In this document: piece after piece, positions 1 to 6,530 of the stretch | Position numbering within the stretch: the first letter of the stretch is position 1 | Layout of the letters: every line of letters begins with the position of its first letter | Source: a virus | DNA: 43,006 nucleotides | IMG/VR virus record: IMGVR_UViG_3300046713_000149 | Span: 1 to 43,006 of that record | Direction: 5' to 3' (one strand) | The notes under the pieces: model-generated | What the model was told of the DNA's origin: nothing | What the model saw: the letters and a program-made list of their open reading frames with translations, nothing else | The model's database searches: none | Program-made: the position numbers and the translations under genes

Positions 1-127
1 GTTCCGGCCACGCAGGCGTATACCCACCAGCCACGCTGGACCCAAAACAGCGGTTAGTGCATATCTCACCCACCGGCCACGCGGCACCCCAAATGGCGGT
101 TAGTGCATATCTCACCCAGCACCCAAA
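1..127. repeat. 127-bp direct terminal repeat, left copy
   Basis: Bases 1-127 are identical to 42880-43006. An exact repeat at both contig ends means the molecule is circular, circularly permuted or terminally redundant. The length of 127 is a common maximum assembler k-mer, so an assembly overlap of a circular or permuted genome is at least as likely as a true terminal repeat. The repeat carries two of the three short direct repeats described at 50-150. Confidence 0.95.
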
Positions 128-150
128 ACGGCAGTTAGTCGTAATATAAC
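50..150 (+). repeat. three short direct repeats in the late-operon leader, ops-like
   Basis: A 23-bp block occurs exactly at 50-72 and 96-118, and a degenerate third copy begins near 131. The shared core is GCGGTTAGTGCATATC, preceded each time by a CCCAAA tract; the third copy reads GCAGTTAGTCG. Spacings are 46 and about 35 bp. The second copy begins GGCGGTTAGTGC, which resembles the Escherichia coli RfaH ops element (GGCGGTAGNNTG) with one inserted T. The array lies directly before the first late gene at 169 and, on the circle, downstream of a NusG/RfaH-like gene (41513-42046). It may be a recruitment or pause site, an operator, or a packaging (pac) site; the sequence alone does not decide. 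Confidence 0.6.
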
Positions 151-168
151 CCCGCGTGCGGTCTCATA

Positions 169-348
169 ATGGAATGTCAGGCTGACGGATATCGCTATCT
201 CGCGCGGCTGTTTCGACACTTGGCCCCGCAGTGCGAGCCGCTCCCCGACCTGCTGGGCCTCTGCACGCAGATAGACAATCTGATTGCAGGTTATCTGATT
301 AGGCTCGGCGAACTACCCAACCCCGAGGACGACCCCGGCCCGAAATGA
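169..348 (+). CDS. small protein of unknown function, first gene of the late arm
   Basis: This open frame encodes 59 residues. It starts with ATG at 169, and its TGA overlaps the next ATG as ATGA at 345-348, so the two genes are probably translationally coupled. The protein is mostly helical in character, with a basic, aromatic N-terminal third (GYRYLARLFRHL) and an acidic, proline-rich C-terminus (NPEDDPGP). It has no membrane segment or recognisable domain. No clear Shine-Dalgarno sequence precedes the start. Support comes from the ATGA junction and position; the function is unknown. Confidence 0.6.
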   Translation: MECQADGYRYLARLFRHLAPQCEPLPDLLGLCTQIDNLIAGYLIRLGELPNPEDDPGPK

Positions 349-572
349 CCATTAGTGATCCGCCCTCTCGCCGCACTGTCGATCTTCCCGAGGATGTTCG
401 CCATCCGCCGCTAAATCTCGATGAGGAGATAGCGCTCATGGACTGGCGTCGGACCACGGAGCTTGCGGACTACCTGGGGGAGCGCAAGAAGGCTGAGTTA
501 CTGATACGGCAGACGGTAGCGTTGGAGCAGATCGCCATTGCGCTGTTGCGTTACACCGCATCCGATCGTTAG
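345..572 (+). CDS. small protein of unknown function
   Basis: Encodes 75 residues, starting at the ATGA overlap with the upstream 59-residue gene. The N-terminal 25 residues look disordered and proline-rich. The rest (ALMDWRRTTELADYLGERKK and following) is predicted by eye to be two amphipathic helices. No family was recognised. It ends 7 bases before the 846-residue gene, so 169-3120 probably forms one transcription and translation unit. Confidence 0.7.
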   Translation: MTISDPPSRRTVDLPEDVRHPPLNLDEEIALMDWRRTTELADYLGERKKAELLIRQTVALEQIAIALLRYTASDR

Positions 573-579
573 TTACTAA

Positions 580-3120
580 ATGCCCGAGACCAACTATCTG
601 CGCATTCGTAACCCCTATGCGGATCCCGCGCATCCTCTGACGGATCCTGGTCCGGACTGGGGCACTGCGCTCAGCCTCACCGCCCACAACTGGCTTGCCG
701 ACCAGCGCACCAAGATCGAGCCGATCTGGAACCCTGCCAACACCGTTGGCACCAGCGCTCTCAATCAGACCTACGCTGGCATGCCCGATCCGAGTTTCTC
801 GCCGGTCATGGATCAGCAGCCTTGGTGGGCTGGGCATCCTCTAACGGTGCGCGAGCATGCCGGCATTATGTCCGGTGCCGAGCGTGCGCGCGACATTATG
901 GATGAGGCATTGAACGCCGAGGTGGGCGGAGGCGAGGCCAGGATGTTGGCCAGGGTGCGGCGTGGCGGCAGGTTCGGCACACCTCGTGGTCAAAGTATTC
1001 TTGATCGTCCGGTGCCCGTCTACACCGAGATGTCTCCCGAGCAGCAGGCGGCGATATCCAACGCGCCTGAGCCGCCTGTTGCGGCCCCTCCAGTGCCCGC
1101 CACAGGTCCGCTGCCCGATCTCCCGCCTGGGCATCTCTTCGACCCTGTTTTGGGCGCGCAGGCGCGTCGTGGTGCCACGCAGGGCATGTCTCCTGAGGAG
1201 TTTGATCAGTGGGGAGCGCGTCGTGCTGCGGTGCTTGACCAGGGCATTGCCGGATGGAACGTCCCGCAGGGCACTGTTCCAGGCACCATGGCCGCATTGC
1301 CCAATCTTCGGACTCTTTCGCCTGCCGAGGCGATTAAGATTGCCCAGAGCGAGCCGCACATTATTCACAAGCCTGATGGGGGTTATGTTGGTGCGCCGGT
1401 TGATGTTCGCACTCCGGCTGACCTCGCCAGCATGCGGGCTAGTTTCGATGAAGCGGTGGCGCGCGGCGCGTCCGGTTCTGACTGGTATGATCGTGTGAAT
1501 GCTTTCATCAAGGAGGTGAGTGGCAGAGACCCTGTCCGTGGTCGGCAGCTCGCTGAGGAGTACGCGGTTTTTTCCGCGCAATCCGACCCCAAATCAAACA
1601 TGGCTTTCAGCCAGCAGGCGACTAACGCCCGTTTTCGTGGTCTGCCGATTGCAAAGGCTCGCACTGGGCAGCAAGCGGAAACTTTCAACGACGCGCGGCA
1701 GGCGCAGGAAGATTTCCTCTCCAACATGCAGCAGAAATATGCTGACACTGGTTACATTCCGAACGAGCCGATCACCAACATGTCTCTGGGTCCGAAGACG
1801 GACATTTACCGCCAGCACATGGACCCGACAGCGCCCACTGGCACCACTGGTACGAACGACATCTGGCATGCGCGCGTGTTCGGCTACACTGATCCCGCGA
1901 CTGGAGAGCCATGGGATGCGGCTCTCGGTGCCGCGCAGCACAAGTTTTTGGACTACGAAACGATGTTGGCGGTTGATCGCGCGAACAAGGCCAACATTGG
2001 CGGTCGAAACAACTGGACTGCGGCGGAGATCCAGGCGGCACCATGGGTATGGGCGAAGGGTCAGAGTCTCGTCAGGCGCTTTGGCATCTCTCCTGAGGAG
2101 GGGTTAAGCCGCGCTAACGAGACTTATCCGGACGCCGCTTCTCGTTTCACTGCCAGCATGCCGCACGAGCAGGTTCCGGTTGACAAATCCGGTCTTTCCG
2201 CTGGGAGTATGACACCGGAGAGTTTTCACGCCACCTCGACATGGGCTGATCCTGGCGGAAGCGATGCGCAGCTGCGTCGTTTTGGGCTCAACAGTCGGGC
2301 GACAATGTCAGCCACGGGTGCATGGAGGCCGACACCGACATCTCCGCTGGAAAACAACCCTGTGGACGTTGCGCGCCCCATGATTGACTTTGTTGAGGGC
2401 AGTGATCGCGTGGTGCACCCGGGCACATTGGCTGGTTTGGAGAAGATTGCGGCGGTTCGGAATGCGACGGACATGCAAGCAGCGTCCGGAGCGACGTTCT
2501 GGGACCGTTTTGCGGGCAGCAACGACCGCACCGGCATCACGATCGACCTCAATCGCGGCACCACGCCCCGGGAGGCAAAGGCGCTAGCCGAGTTGGGCAA
2601 CAAATACAAGTTGACGTTCGCCAACACTGGTGAGGGTGCGGGGTTTCTCAATTTTCGCGACAATCAGACCGGTCCTCGAGTGCAAAAAGAGTTAGAGGCT
2701 GGACTGGAGGCCAAGATTAAGGAGATTGTGCCTGATGCAACGGTTGGCCGTGCGTCGCACACCGGTCCCTTTGTTGATTTCAAGACGCGACAGTTTCAGG
2801 CCTATGCTGGGCAGGGCAGAACCATCCGTGAGATGGATCGCATTTTCAAAAGCAACCCGCGTGCGGCTCCGGGGGTTCAGCGCAACCTGTTAGAAGACCC
2901 CAACATAGCGTCTAAAGCGCAGGAGAACCTCCTGCGTCTCAGTCAGTCTGGGCAATTGGGCGTGCGTCCGGATTACGAGCGCTGGCTTCGTCTCCTAGCA
3001 GAGCGGCGTCTGTCGGGGGCGTTGGATTGGGCGCGAGCAAATTCATACCGAGGATTGCCGGGGGCAATAGCCGGTGTGGGACTAGGCGTCGGAACATCGG
3101 GTGAAGATCGTTCCAATTAG
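580..3120 (+). CDS. 846-residue phage protein of unknown function, possibly virion-associated
   Basis: A long single frame with GC-rich third positions. Residues about 5-45 (LRIRNPYADP, then PLTDPGPDW) resemble the N-terminus of the 197-residue protein at 8689 (LRIQPPPGTP, then NPLAPDW). Residues 180-230 are alanine/proline rich. The central part (about 285-530) contains SDWYDRVNAFIKEVSGRDP, SAQSDPKSNM, an HMDPTAPTGTTGTNDIW block and FLDYETM, and looks like one compact domain; I cannot name its family with confidence. The C-terminal 150 residues are helical. Its place between small genes and terminase, and the N-terminal segment shared with a second protein, suggest a protein packaged in or made late with the virion. 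There is no signal peptide or catalytic motif that I recognise. Confidence 0.85.
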   Translation: MPETNYLRIRNPYADPAHPLTDPGPDWGTALSLTAHNWLADQRTKIEPIWNPANTVGTSALNQTYAGMPDPSFSPVMDQQPWWAGHPLTVREHAGIMSGAERARDIMDEALNAEVGGGEARMLARVRRGGRFGTPRGQSILDRPVPVYTEMSPEQQAAISNAPEPPVAAPPVPATGPLPDLPPGHLFDPVLGAQARRGATQGMSPEEFDQWGARRAAVLDQGIAGWNVPQGTVPGTMAALPNLRTLSPAEAIKIAQSEPHIIHKPDGGYVGAPVDVRTPADLASMRASFDEAVARGASGSDWYDRVNAFIKEVSGRDPVRGRQLAEEYAVFSAQSDPKSNMAFSQQATNARFRGLPIAKARTGQQAETFNDARQAQEDFLSNMQQKYADTGYIPNEPITNMSLGPKTDIYRQHMDPTAPTGTTGTNDIWHARVFGYTDPATGEPWDAALGAAQHKFLDYETMLAVDRANKANIGGRNNWTAAEIQAAPWVWAKGQSLVRRFGISPEEGLSRANETYPDAASRFTASMPHEQVPVDKSGLSAGSMTPESFHATSTWADPGGSDAQLRRFGLNSRATMSATGAWRPTPTSPLENNPVDVARPMIDFVEGSDRVVHPGTLAGLEKIAAVRNATDMQAASGATFWDRFAGSNDRTGITIDLNRGTTPREAKALAELGNKYKLTFANTGEGAGFLNFRDNQTGPRVQKELEAGLEAKIKEIVPDATVGRASHTGPFVDFKTRQFQAYAGQGRTIREMDRIFKSNPRAAPGVQRNLLEDPNIASKAQENLLRLSQSGQLGVRPDYERWLRLLAERRLSGALDWARANSYRGLPGAIAGVGLGVGTSGEDRSN

Positions 3121-3400
3121 CCGGGCTCATGACAACGTCTGCCCATATCTCGACGCTGCGCTCGCGTTTCTGTTTTTTGTCCCAGAACGACAACCGCAGC
3201 TTCGGACGCCCTTTGAACGGCTGCATACCGTTGAAGTTGATATCCGGCAGGCCGCGCGCCTCCTGCATCTGGTTCCAGAACTGGAAACTGACGGTGTGGT
3301 CGAGGCTGAGATCTGGAAACTGAGGATCGCGCCATTTCGGCGGTTTCCGTTTAACGCAGCTGATGTGCACGGCACGTCTCCGATTGAACGACCTGAACAA
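2939..3400 (-). CDS. leftward gene of unknown function in the gap before terminase
   Basis: The 306 bases between the 846-residue gene and terminase lack a convincing rightward gene. The leftward frame does look coding from 3400 down to about 3105. It has roughly three quarters G/C third positions and a protein-like composition (PPKWRDPQFPDLSLDHTVSF, FWNQMQEARGLPD, RLSFWDKKQKRERSVEIWAD). The last 50 or so residues run antisense through the end of the 846-residue gene and look like shadow sequence, so the original 3' end may have been lost. The TTG start at 3400 is the upstream-most possibility; the true start may be a later GTG. It is the only leftward gene in the late region, which suggests a separately acquired cargo gene. 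No family was recognised. Confidence 0.5.
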   Translation of the reverse strand: MFRSFNRRRAVHISCVKRKPPKWRDPQFPDLSLDHTVSFQFWNQMQEARGLPDINFNGMQPFKGRPKLRLSFWDKKQKRERSVEIWADVVMSPANWNDLHPMFRRLVPHRLLPPAILGMNLLAPNPTPPTDAALLGDEASARNPDARPIAQTD

Positions 3401-3426
3401 CTACCACACACTGCTCATCAAAACTA

Positions 3427-4761
3427 GTGACCACTCCCCAGCGCAAGATCCAGCTGCCGTTCAGTCCGCGTCCCTGGCAGGCGAAGCTGATCGATGATCC
3501 CGCACCCCGCATTGTGGCTGTGGTGCATCGTCGTGCGGGCAAATCCACTGCTCTTATGTGGCGCGGGTTGAAAAGGGCACTCACGGAGAGAAAACAGCTT
3601 CCACGGGTAGTGCACATCCTCCCTTACGGTGTGATGTGGCAAAGAACAGGGCTCTGGGACGCCCTGACCAAAGCCGCCGATGCGATTCCCGGGGCGGTTG
3701 CCCGCCGCTCCGATATGGCAGTGAAGCTGCCCAATGGCGGCACTTATCAGTGTGGTGGCGCGGACAACCCCGACAGTTGGCGTGGCGGCGCTGCCGACGA
3801 GGCGATTGTGGACGAGGCCGACGACACGCCGCCCAGTCTTATCCCCCTGGTGATCGAGCCCATGCTGGCCGACCGCCACGGCTCCCTGGTCCGGTCAGGC
3901 ACCCCGAAAGGGAAAGGGATACTGCAAGCCGCTTACGACCATGCCAGGATAACGCAGGGCTACAGCACTTACCTGCTCGACTACACGCAGACCCAGGCTC
4001 TGACCACCGAGGCGATCGACCGGCTACGTCTGGAGATGACTCCGGAGGAGTTTGCCCAGGAGCTGGAGTGCAGTTTCGCCGCTCCGAACTCCGGATCCTA
4101 TTACGGCAAGCTGATGGACGAGGCTCAACAGGCTGATCGCATCCGCTCCGTGCCGCACGATCCCAACATGCCTGTCACCACTGCCTGGGATCTGGGCGTG
4201 CACGACTCGACCGCGGTTTGGTTTGCGCAGATCATCAAATCCGGCGAGTGGCGCATTATAGATTACATCGAGGATAGCGGCGTTGGGCTTGATCACTATG
4301 CTCAGCTTCTTCAGCACCGCCCCTACGTTTATGCCAAGCACATCCTGCCGCACGACAGCAAGATTAAAGAGCTGGGCTCGGGAAAAACCCGCATCGAGAC
4401 GTTCCATTCACTGGGCATTTTGCCTACCCGCACCCTCAGAAGCCATGGCATTGCCGACGGCATAAACGCCGTGCGCATGATCCTGCCGCGCTGTTATTTC
4501 GATGCCGCCAGATGTGAAAAGGGGATTCATGCGTTGCGGCACTACCGCCGCGAGTGGAACGAGGCCGCGCAATCCTGGCGTTCCAGCCCGGTGCACGACC
4601 ATGCATCTCACGGTGCCGATGCCATGCGTTATCTTGCTCTGGGCATCCGCGAGAACGCCCCCGGCAACACTGTCATCAATCAGAGCGGCACCATCGAGGT
4701 GCCGATGAAGACCGGCAATTTCGAACCCGTCAAACCGCTCACCAGTTGGATGAGCATATGA
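3427..4761 (+). CDS. terL: terminase large subunit (packaging ATPase and nuclease)
   Basis: This protein cuts concatemeric phage DNA and pumps it into the prohead through the portal. The 444-residue protein has an N-terminal ATPase with Walker A HRRAGKST (34-41), Walker B AIVDEADD (126-133) and a coupling motif RSGTPKGK (156-163). The C-terminal RNase H-like nuclease shows the expected acids: D255 in AWDLG, D310 in LPHD and D398 in HGADAMRY. The start is GTG at 3427 without a strong Shine-Dalgarno. A small subunit is not adjacent; the candidate at 42043-42438 lies about 4 kb upstream on the circle, which is unusual because the two are normally neighbours. The family assignment is secure. Confidence 0.95.
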   Translation: MTTPQRKIQLPFSPRPWQAKLIDDPAPRIVAVVHRRAGKSTALMWRGLKRALTERKQLPRVVHILPYGVMWQRTGLWDALTKAADAIPGAVARRSDMAVKLPNGGTYQCGGADNPDSWRGGAADEAIVDEADDTPPSLIPLVIEPMLADRHGSLVRSGTPKGKGILQAAYDHARITQGYSTYLLDYTQTQALTTEAIDRLRLEMTPEEFAQELECSFAAPNSGSYYGKLMDEAQQADRIRSVPHDPNMPVTTAWDLGVHDSTAVWFAQIIKSGEWRIIDYIEDSGVGLDHYAQLLQHRPYVYAKHILPHDSKIKELGSGKTRIETFHSLGILPTRTLRSHGIADGINAVRMILPRCYFDAARCEKGIHALRHYRREWNEAAQSWRSSPVHDHASHGADAMRYLALGIRENAPGNTVINQSGTIEVPMKTGNFEPVKPLTSWMSI

Positions 4762-4771
4762 GGAGGACATC

Positions 4772-5206
4772 ATGGCGCAGCACACATCTCACGATCAGCC
4801 GCACGCCGCCACCAAGGCAGCGGCTCCGCGCGACACATCCGCCGATCAGAGCAAGTTGTTGCTTCTGCTCGCCGCCGACTGGCTCAACAACGACCGCACG
4901 CACGCGGCTGAGATTGCGAAGCTGCTTGCCGGCGTCACTGCCTCAGCGGGTCCGCCGGTCAACGTGGACGTTCCTCATGTCAGCCAGTCTGGTGGTGTCC
5001 TCAACTGTACGATGGGCAACTGGCAGGGCGAGCCGACCGGCTACGCCTACCAGTGGCACAGCGACGGTGTTGCCAACAGCGCTACCGGCCCGACTTACAC
5101 GATCCTGCCGGCTGACAGCGGCCACAGCCTCGCCTGCACGGTGACGGCGACCAACGCCATGGGCTCGACCGCCGCGCCCATGAGCAACGCGGTTGCGGTG
5201 GTATGA
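4772..5206 (+). CDS. Ig-like domain protein, probable virion surface protein
   Basis: A strong AGGAGG lies 5 bases before the ATG at 4772. Residues 1-55 are helical and charged (SKLLLLLAADWLNNDRTHAA). Residues 62-144 form one immunoglobulin-like beta-sandwich: PHVSQSGGVLNCTMGNW, then GYAYQWHSDG, a tyrosine strand (PTYTILPADSGHSLACTV) and TATNAMGS near the end. The two cysteines and the WxSDG and TATNxxGS motifs are typical of Ig-like modules displayed on phage heads and tails. The gene follows terminase closely and its stop overlaps the next start (ATGA). The exact site in the virion cannot be told. Confidence 0.75.
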   Translation: MAQHTSHDQPHAATKAAAPRDTSADQSKLLLLLAADWLNNDRTHAAEIAKLLAGVTASAGPPVNVDVPHVSQSGGVLNCTMGNWQGEPTGYAYQWHSDGVANSATGPTYTILPADSGHSLACTVTATNAMGSTAAPMSNAVAVV

Positions 5207-5430
5207 TACGCGAGGAGATCTGGACCGAGCGCACCCTTAGCCGTGACGCGGATATTCTGGGCCGGCTTCACGCTGGGGAGGAGGCGGTCGTCCTCGCAAA
5301 GGAGTTCGGTCTTTCGCTGCTGACGGTAAGAAGGATCGAGCGCCGCTTTCACACGACTTTTGCAAGGGTCAAGCGAGATGTTCAACAAAAGAAATTGCGC
5401 GAAATGCCGTTTTCAGATCGCCCCAACTGA
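5203..5430 (+). CDS. small helix-turn-helix protein
   Basis: Encodes 75 residues; its ATG overlaps the previous stop codon by four bases. The segment ADILGRLHAGEEAVVLAKEF followed by GLSLLTVRRIERRF (about 16-50) has the spacing and hydrophobic pattern of a helix-turn-helix, with TVRRIERRF as the likely recognition helix. The C-terminal 25 residues are basic. It heads a small cluster that includes a GcrA homologue, so a regulatory DNA-binding role is plausible. The homology is too short to name a family, and it could also be a small-terminase-type DNA binder. Confidence 0.6.
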   Translation: MIREEIWTERTLSRDADILGRLHAGEEAVVLAKEFGLSLLTVRRIERRFHTTFARVKRDVQQKKLREMPFSDRPN

Positions 5431-5439
5431 GTCAAACGC

Positions 5440-5631
5440 ATGATCGAGCTGTTGATTCAGCTGTTGGTGATGCTGATTGTGTTTGGGATTGTTTATTACA
5501 TCATCACCTTAATTCCGCTGCCGCCGCCGTTTCTGCAGATCGCACAGCTCATTTTGGCGCTGGTTTTTCTGCTGGTGTTGTTGAGTCTCGTGCTGGGAGT
5601 TGTGCCCTGGCGGGGGCCGCTGCTGCGATGA
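5440..5631 (+). CDS. two-helix membrane protein, holin candidate
   Basis: Encodes 63 residues that are almost entirely hydrophobic. It has two transmembrane segments (about residues 3-25 and 32-55) separated by a short proline turn (IPLPPPF), with a short basic C-terminus. Size and topology fit a small two-helix holin, and the lipoprotein gene at 6035 is close by. However, no endolysin is adjacent, since the only peptidoglycan-cleaving gene is at 30443. Similar small two-helix proteins of unknown role also occur in bacteria, so holin is an inference. Confidence 0.6.
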   Translation: MIELLIQLLVMLIVFGIVYYIITLIPLPPPFLQIAQLILALVFLLVLLSLVLGVVPWRGPLLR

Positions 5632-6035
5632 GTGTCTGGACCCCTGCCGAGTTGGAGCGGCTCCGCGAGTTGCACGGCTCCGGCGCGAGCCGTCACCACA
5701 TCGCCGCCGTTCTGGGCATGTCGCTCGGGGCGGTCATCGGAAAGCTTGGGCGGGAGTATCGGGCCGGTCGGCTCGCCCCAACCAAGGTGAGCAGCGACAG
5801 CCATCGGAACATCCGCCGCCGGGAGCTGGCAAGAGCCGCCCGGCTGGGAGCCCCGTCAGCGCCTCGCCAGCACTACAGGGCCCGGTATGCGTTGCCGGGA
5901 CCGATAGCGGCTCCACGGTCCTGCCAGTGGCCGCTGTGGGCACATAACGACCGCGCCCCCAAGCCACCGATCTACTGCAATGCCGCGCTCGATGTCGGCA
6001 GCTACTGTCGGCAGCACCACCGGCTGGCGCATTGA
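5628..6035 (+). CDS. gcrA: GcrA-family cell-cycle transcription regulator homologue
   Basis: GcrA is an alphaproteobacterial regulator that works with sigma70 RNA polymerase at promoters carrying CcrM-methylated GANTC sites. This 135-residue protein has both family landmarks. The N-terminal helix-turn-helix WTPAELERLRELHGSG (4-19) continues through IAAVLGMSLGAVIGKLGR (25-42). The C-terminal module has CQWPLW (99-104), YCNAA (116-120) and YCRQHHRLAH (126-135), matching the CxWP, CG and YCxxHxxLA pattern. A basic linker joins them. The start overlaps the upstream membrane gene (ATGA), and TGATG joins it to the next gene. No CcrM methyltransferase is visible in the phage, so it would rely on host methylation. 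A role in tying phage promoters to the host cycle is inferred. Confidence 0.78.
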   Translation: MSVWTPAELERLRELHGSGASRHHIAAVLGMSLGAVIGKLGREYRAGRLAPTKVSSDSHRNIRRRELARAARLGAPSAPRQHYRARYALPGPIAAPRSCQWPLWAHNDRAPKPPIYCNAALDVGSYCRQHHRLAH

Positions 6036-6211
6036 TGGTGCGGATGCTGTTGCTGGCGGCGCTGTGCTCCGTGGTGGGGTGCGGCGCTGGTAGCTCCGGT
6101 ATCCCCCCGTGCAACGCCTGGATATTCCTGTTTGGCGCAGCCGATTTGACGCTCGATTGCCCGGCCACGAACGCGATCAAGCTGATTGAGCGCAAAGCCC
6201 CGCCCCCGTGA
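6035..6211 (+). CDS. small lipoprotein, possible outer-membrane spanin-like protein
   Basis: This 58-residue frame starts at ATG 6035 within TGATG. It begins with a short signal peptide (MVRMLLLAALCSVVGC) whose VVGC at 13-16 fits the lipobox; cleavage would leave a lipid-modified Cys16. The mature peptide is about 43 residues with two further cysteines and a proline-rich end. Size and lipobox resemble Rz1-type o-spanins, but a partner i-spanin is not evident, and Rz1 proteins are usually richer in proline. A surface-modifying lipoprotein is an alternative. Confidence 0.65.
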   Translation: MVRMLLLAALCSVVGCGAGSSGIPPCNAWIFLFGAADLTLDCPATNAIKLIERKAPPP

Positions 6212-6530
6212 AACACGCGGTAATACGGCGAAACATGCGGTGATCGGGCGCACCATCAAATCGCTGCGCCAGCAGGATCACGAGCACGAGCTTCCGCCCC
6301 CGCCCGAGCGCATTCGCATGCGCTGGCTGGAGTTGCTGGAAAGCCTAAAGCCTGACTGGCGCACCGACATTTTGTTGCCCGACCACGAGCGCCGTTTTCG
6401 CCGCAACATCATCCGCTGGGTGATGGGCGACATGCACTCCGGTGCTCGCCGCAGCCTGCCCGCCGGCTATGTCATCCACGCCTGGATGACCGACGACCCC
6501 AACAGTATCGTGGTTATGAGAACCCGCTAG
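6186..6530 (+). CDS. protein of unknown function upstream of portal
   Basis: Encodes 114 residues from a TTG at 6186; a GTG at 6240 is an alternative that would avoid the 26-base overlap with the lipoprotein gene. The protein is basic and tryptophan-containing (RMRWLELLESLKPDWRTD, RRNIIRWVMGDMHSG, GYVIHAWMTDDPN) and looks like a small alpha/beta domain. Its TAG overlaps the GTG of the portal gene by one base, so it belongs to the head operon. No family was recognised. Confidence 0.65.
   Translation: MSAKPRPRETRGNTAKHAVIGRTIKSLRQQDHEHELPPPPERIRMRWLELLESLKPDWRTDILLPDHERRFRRNIIRWVMGDMHSGARRSLPAGYVIHAWMTDDPNSIVVMRTR

Noticed and set aside
3101-3427. Rightward 108-codon frame in the gap before terminase
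   Set aside because: Lower third-position GC and less protein-like than the leftward frame in the same bases.
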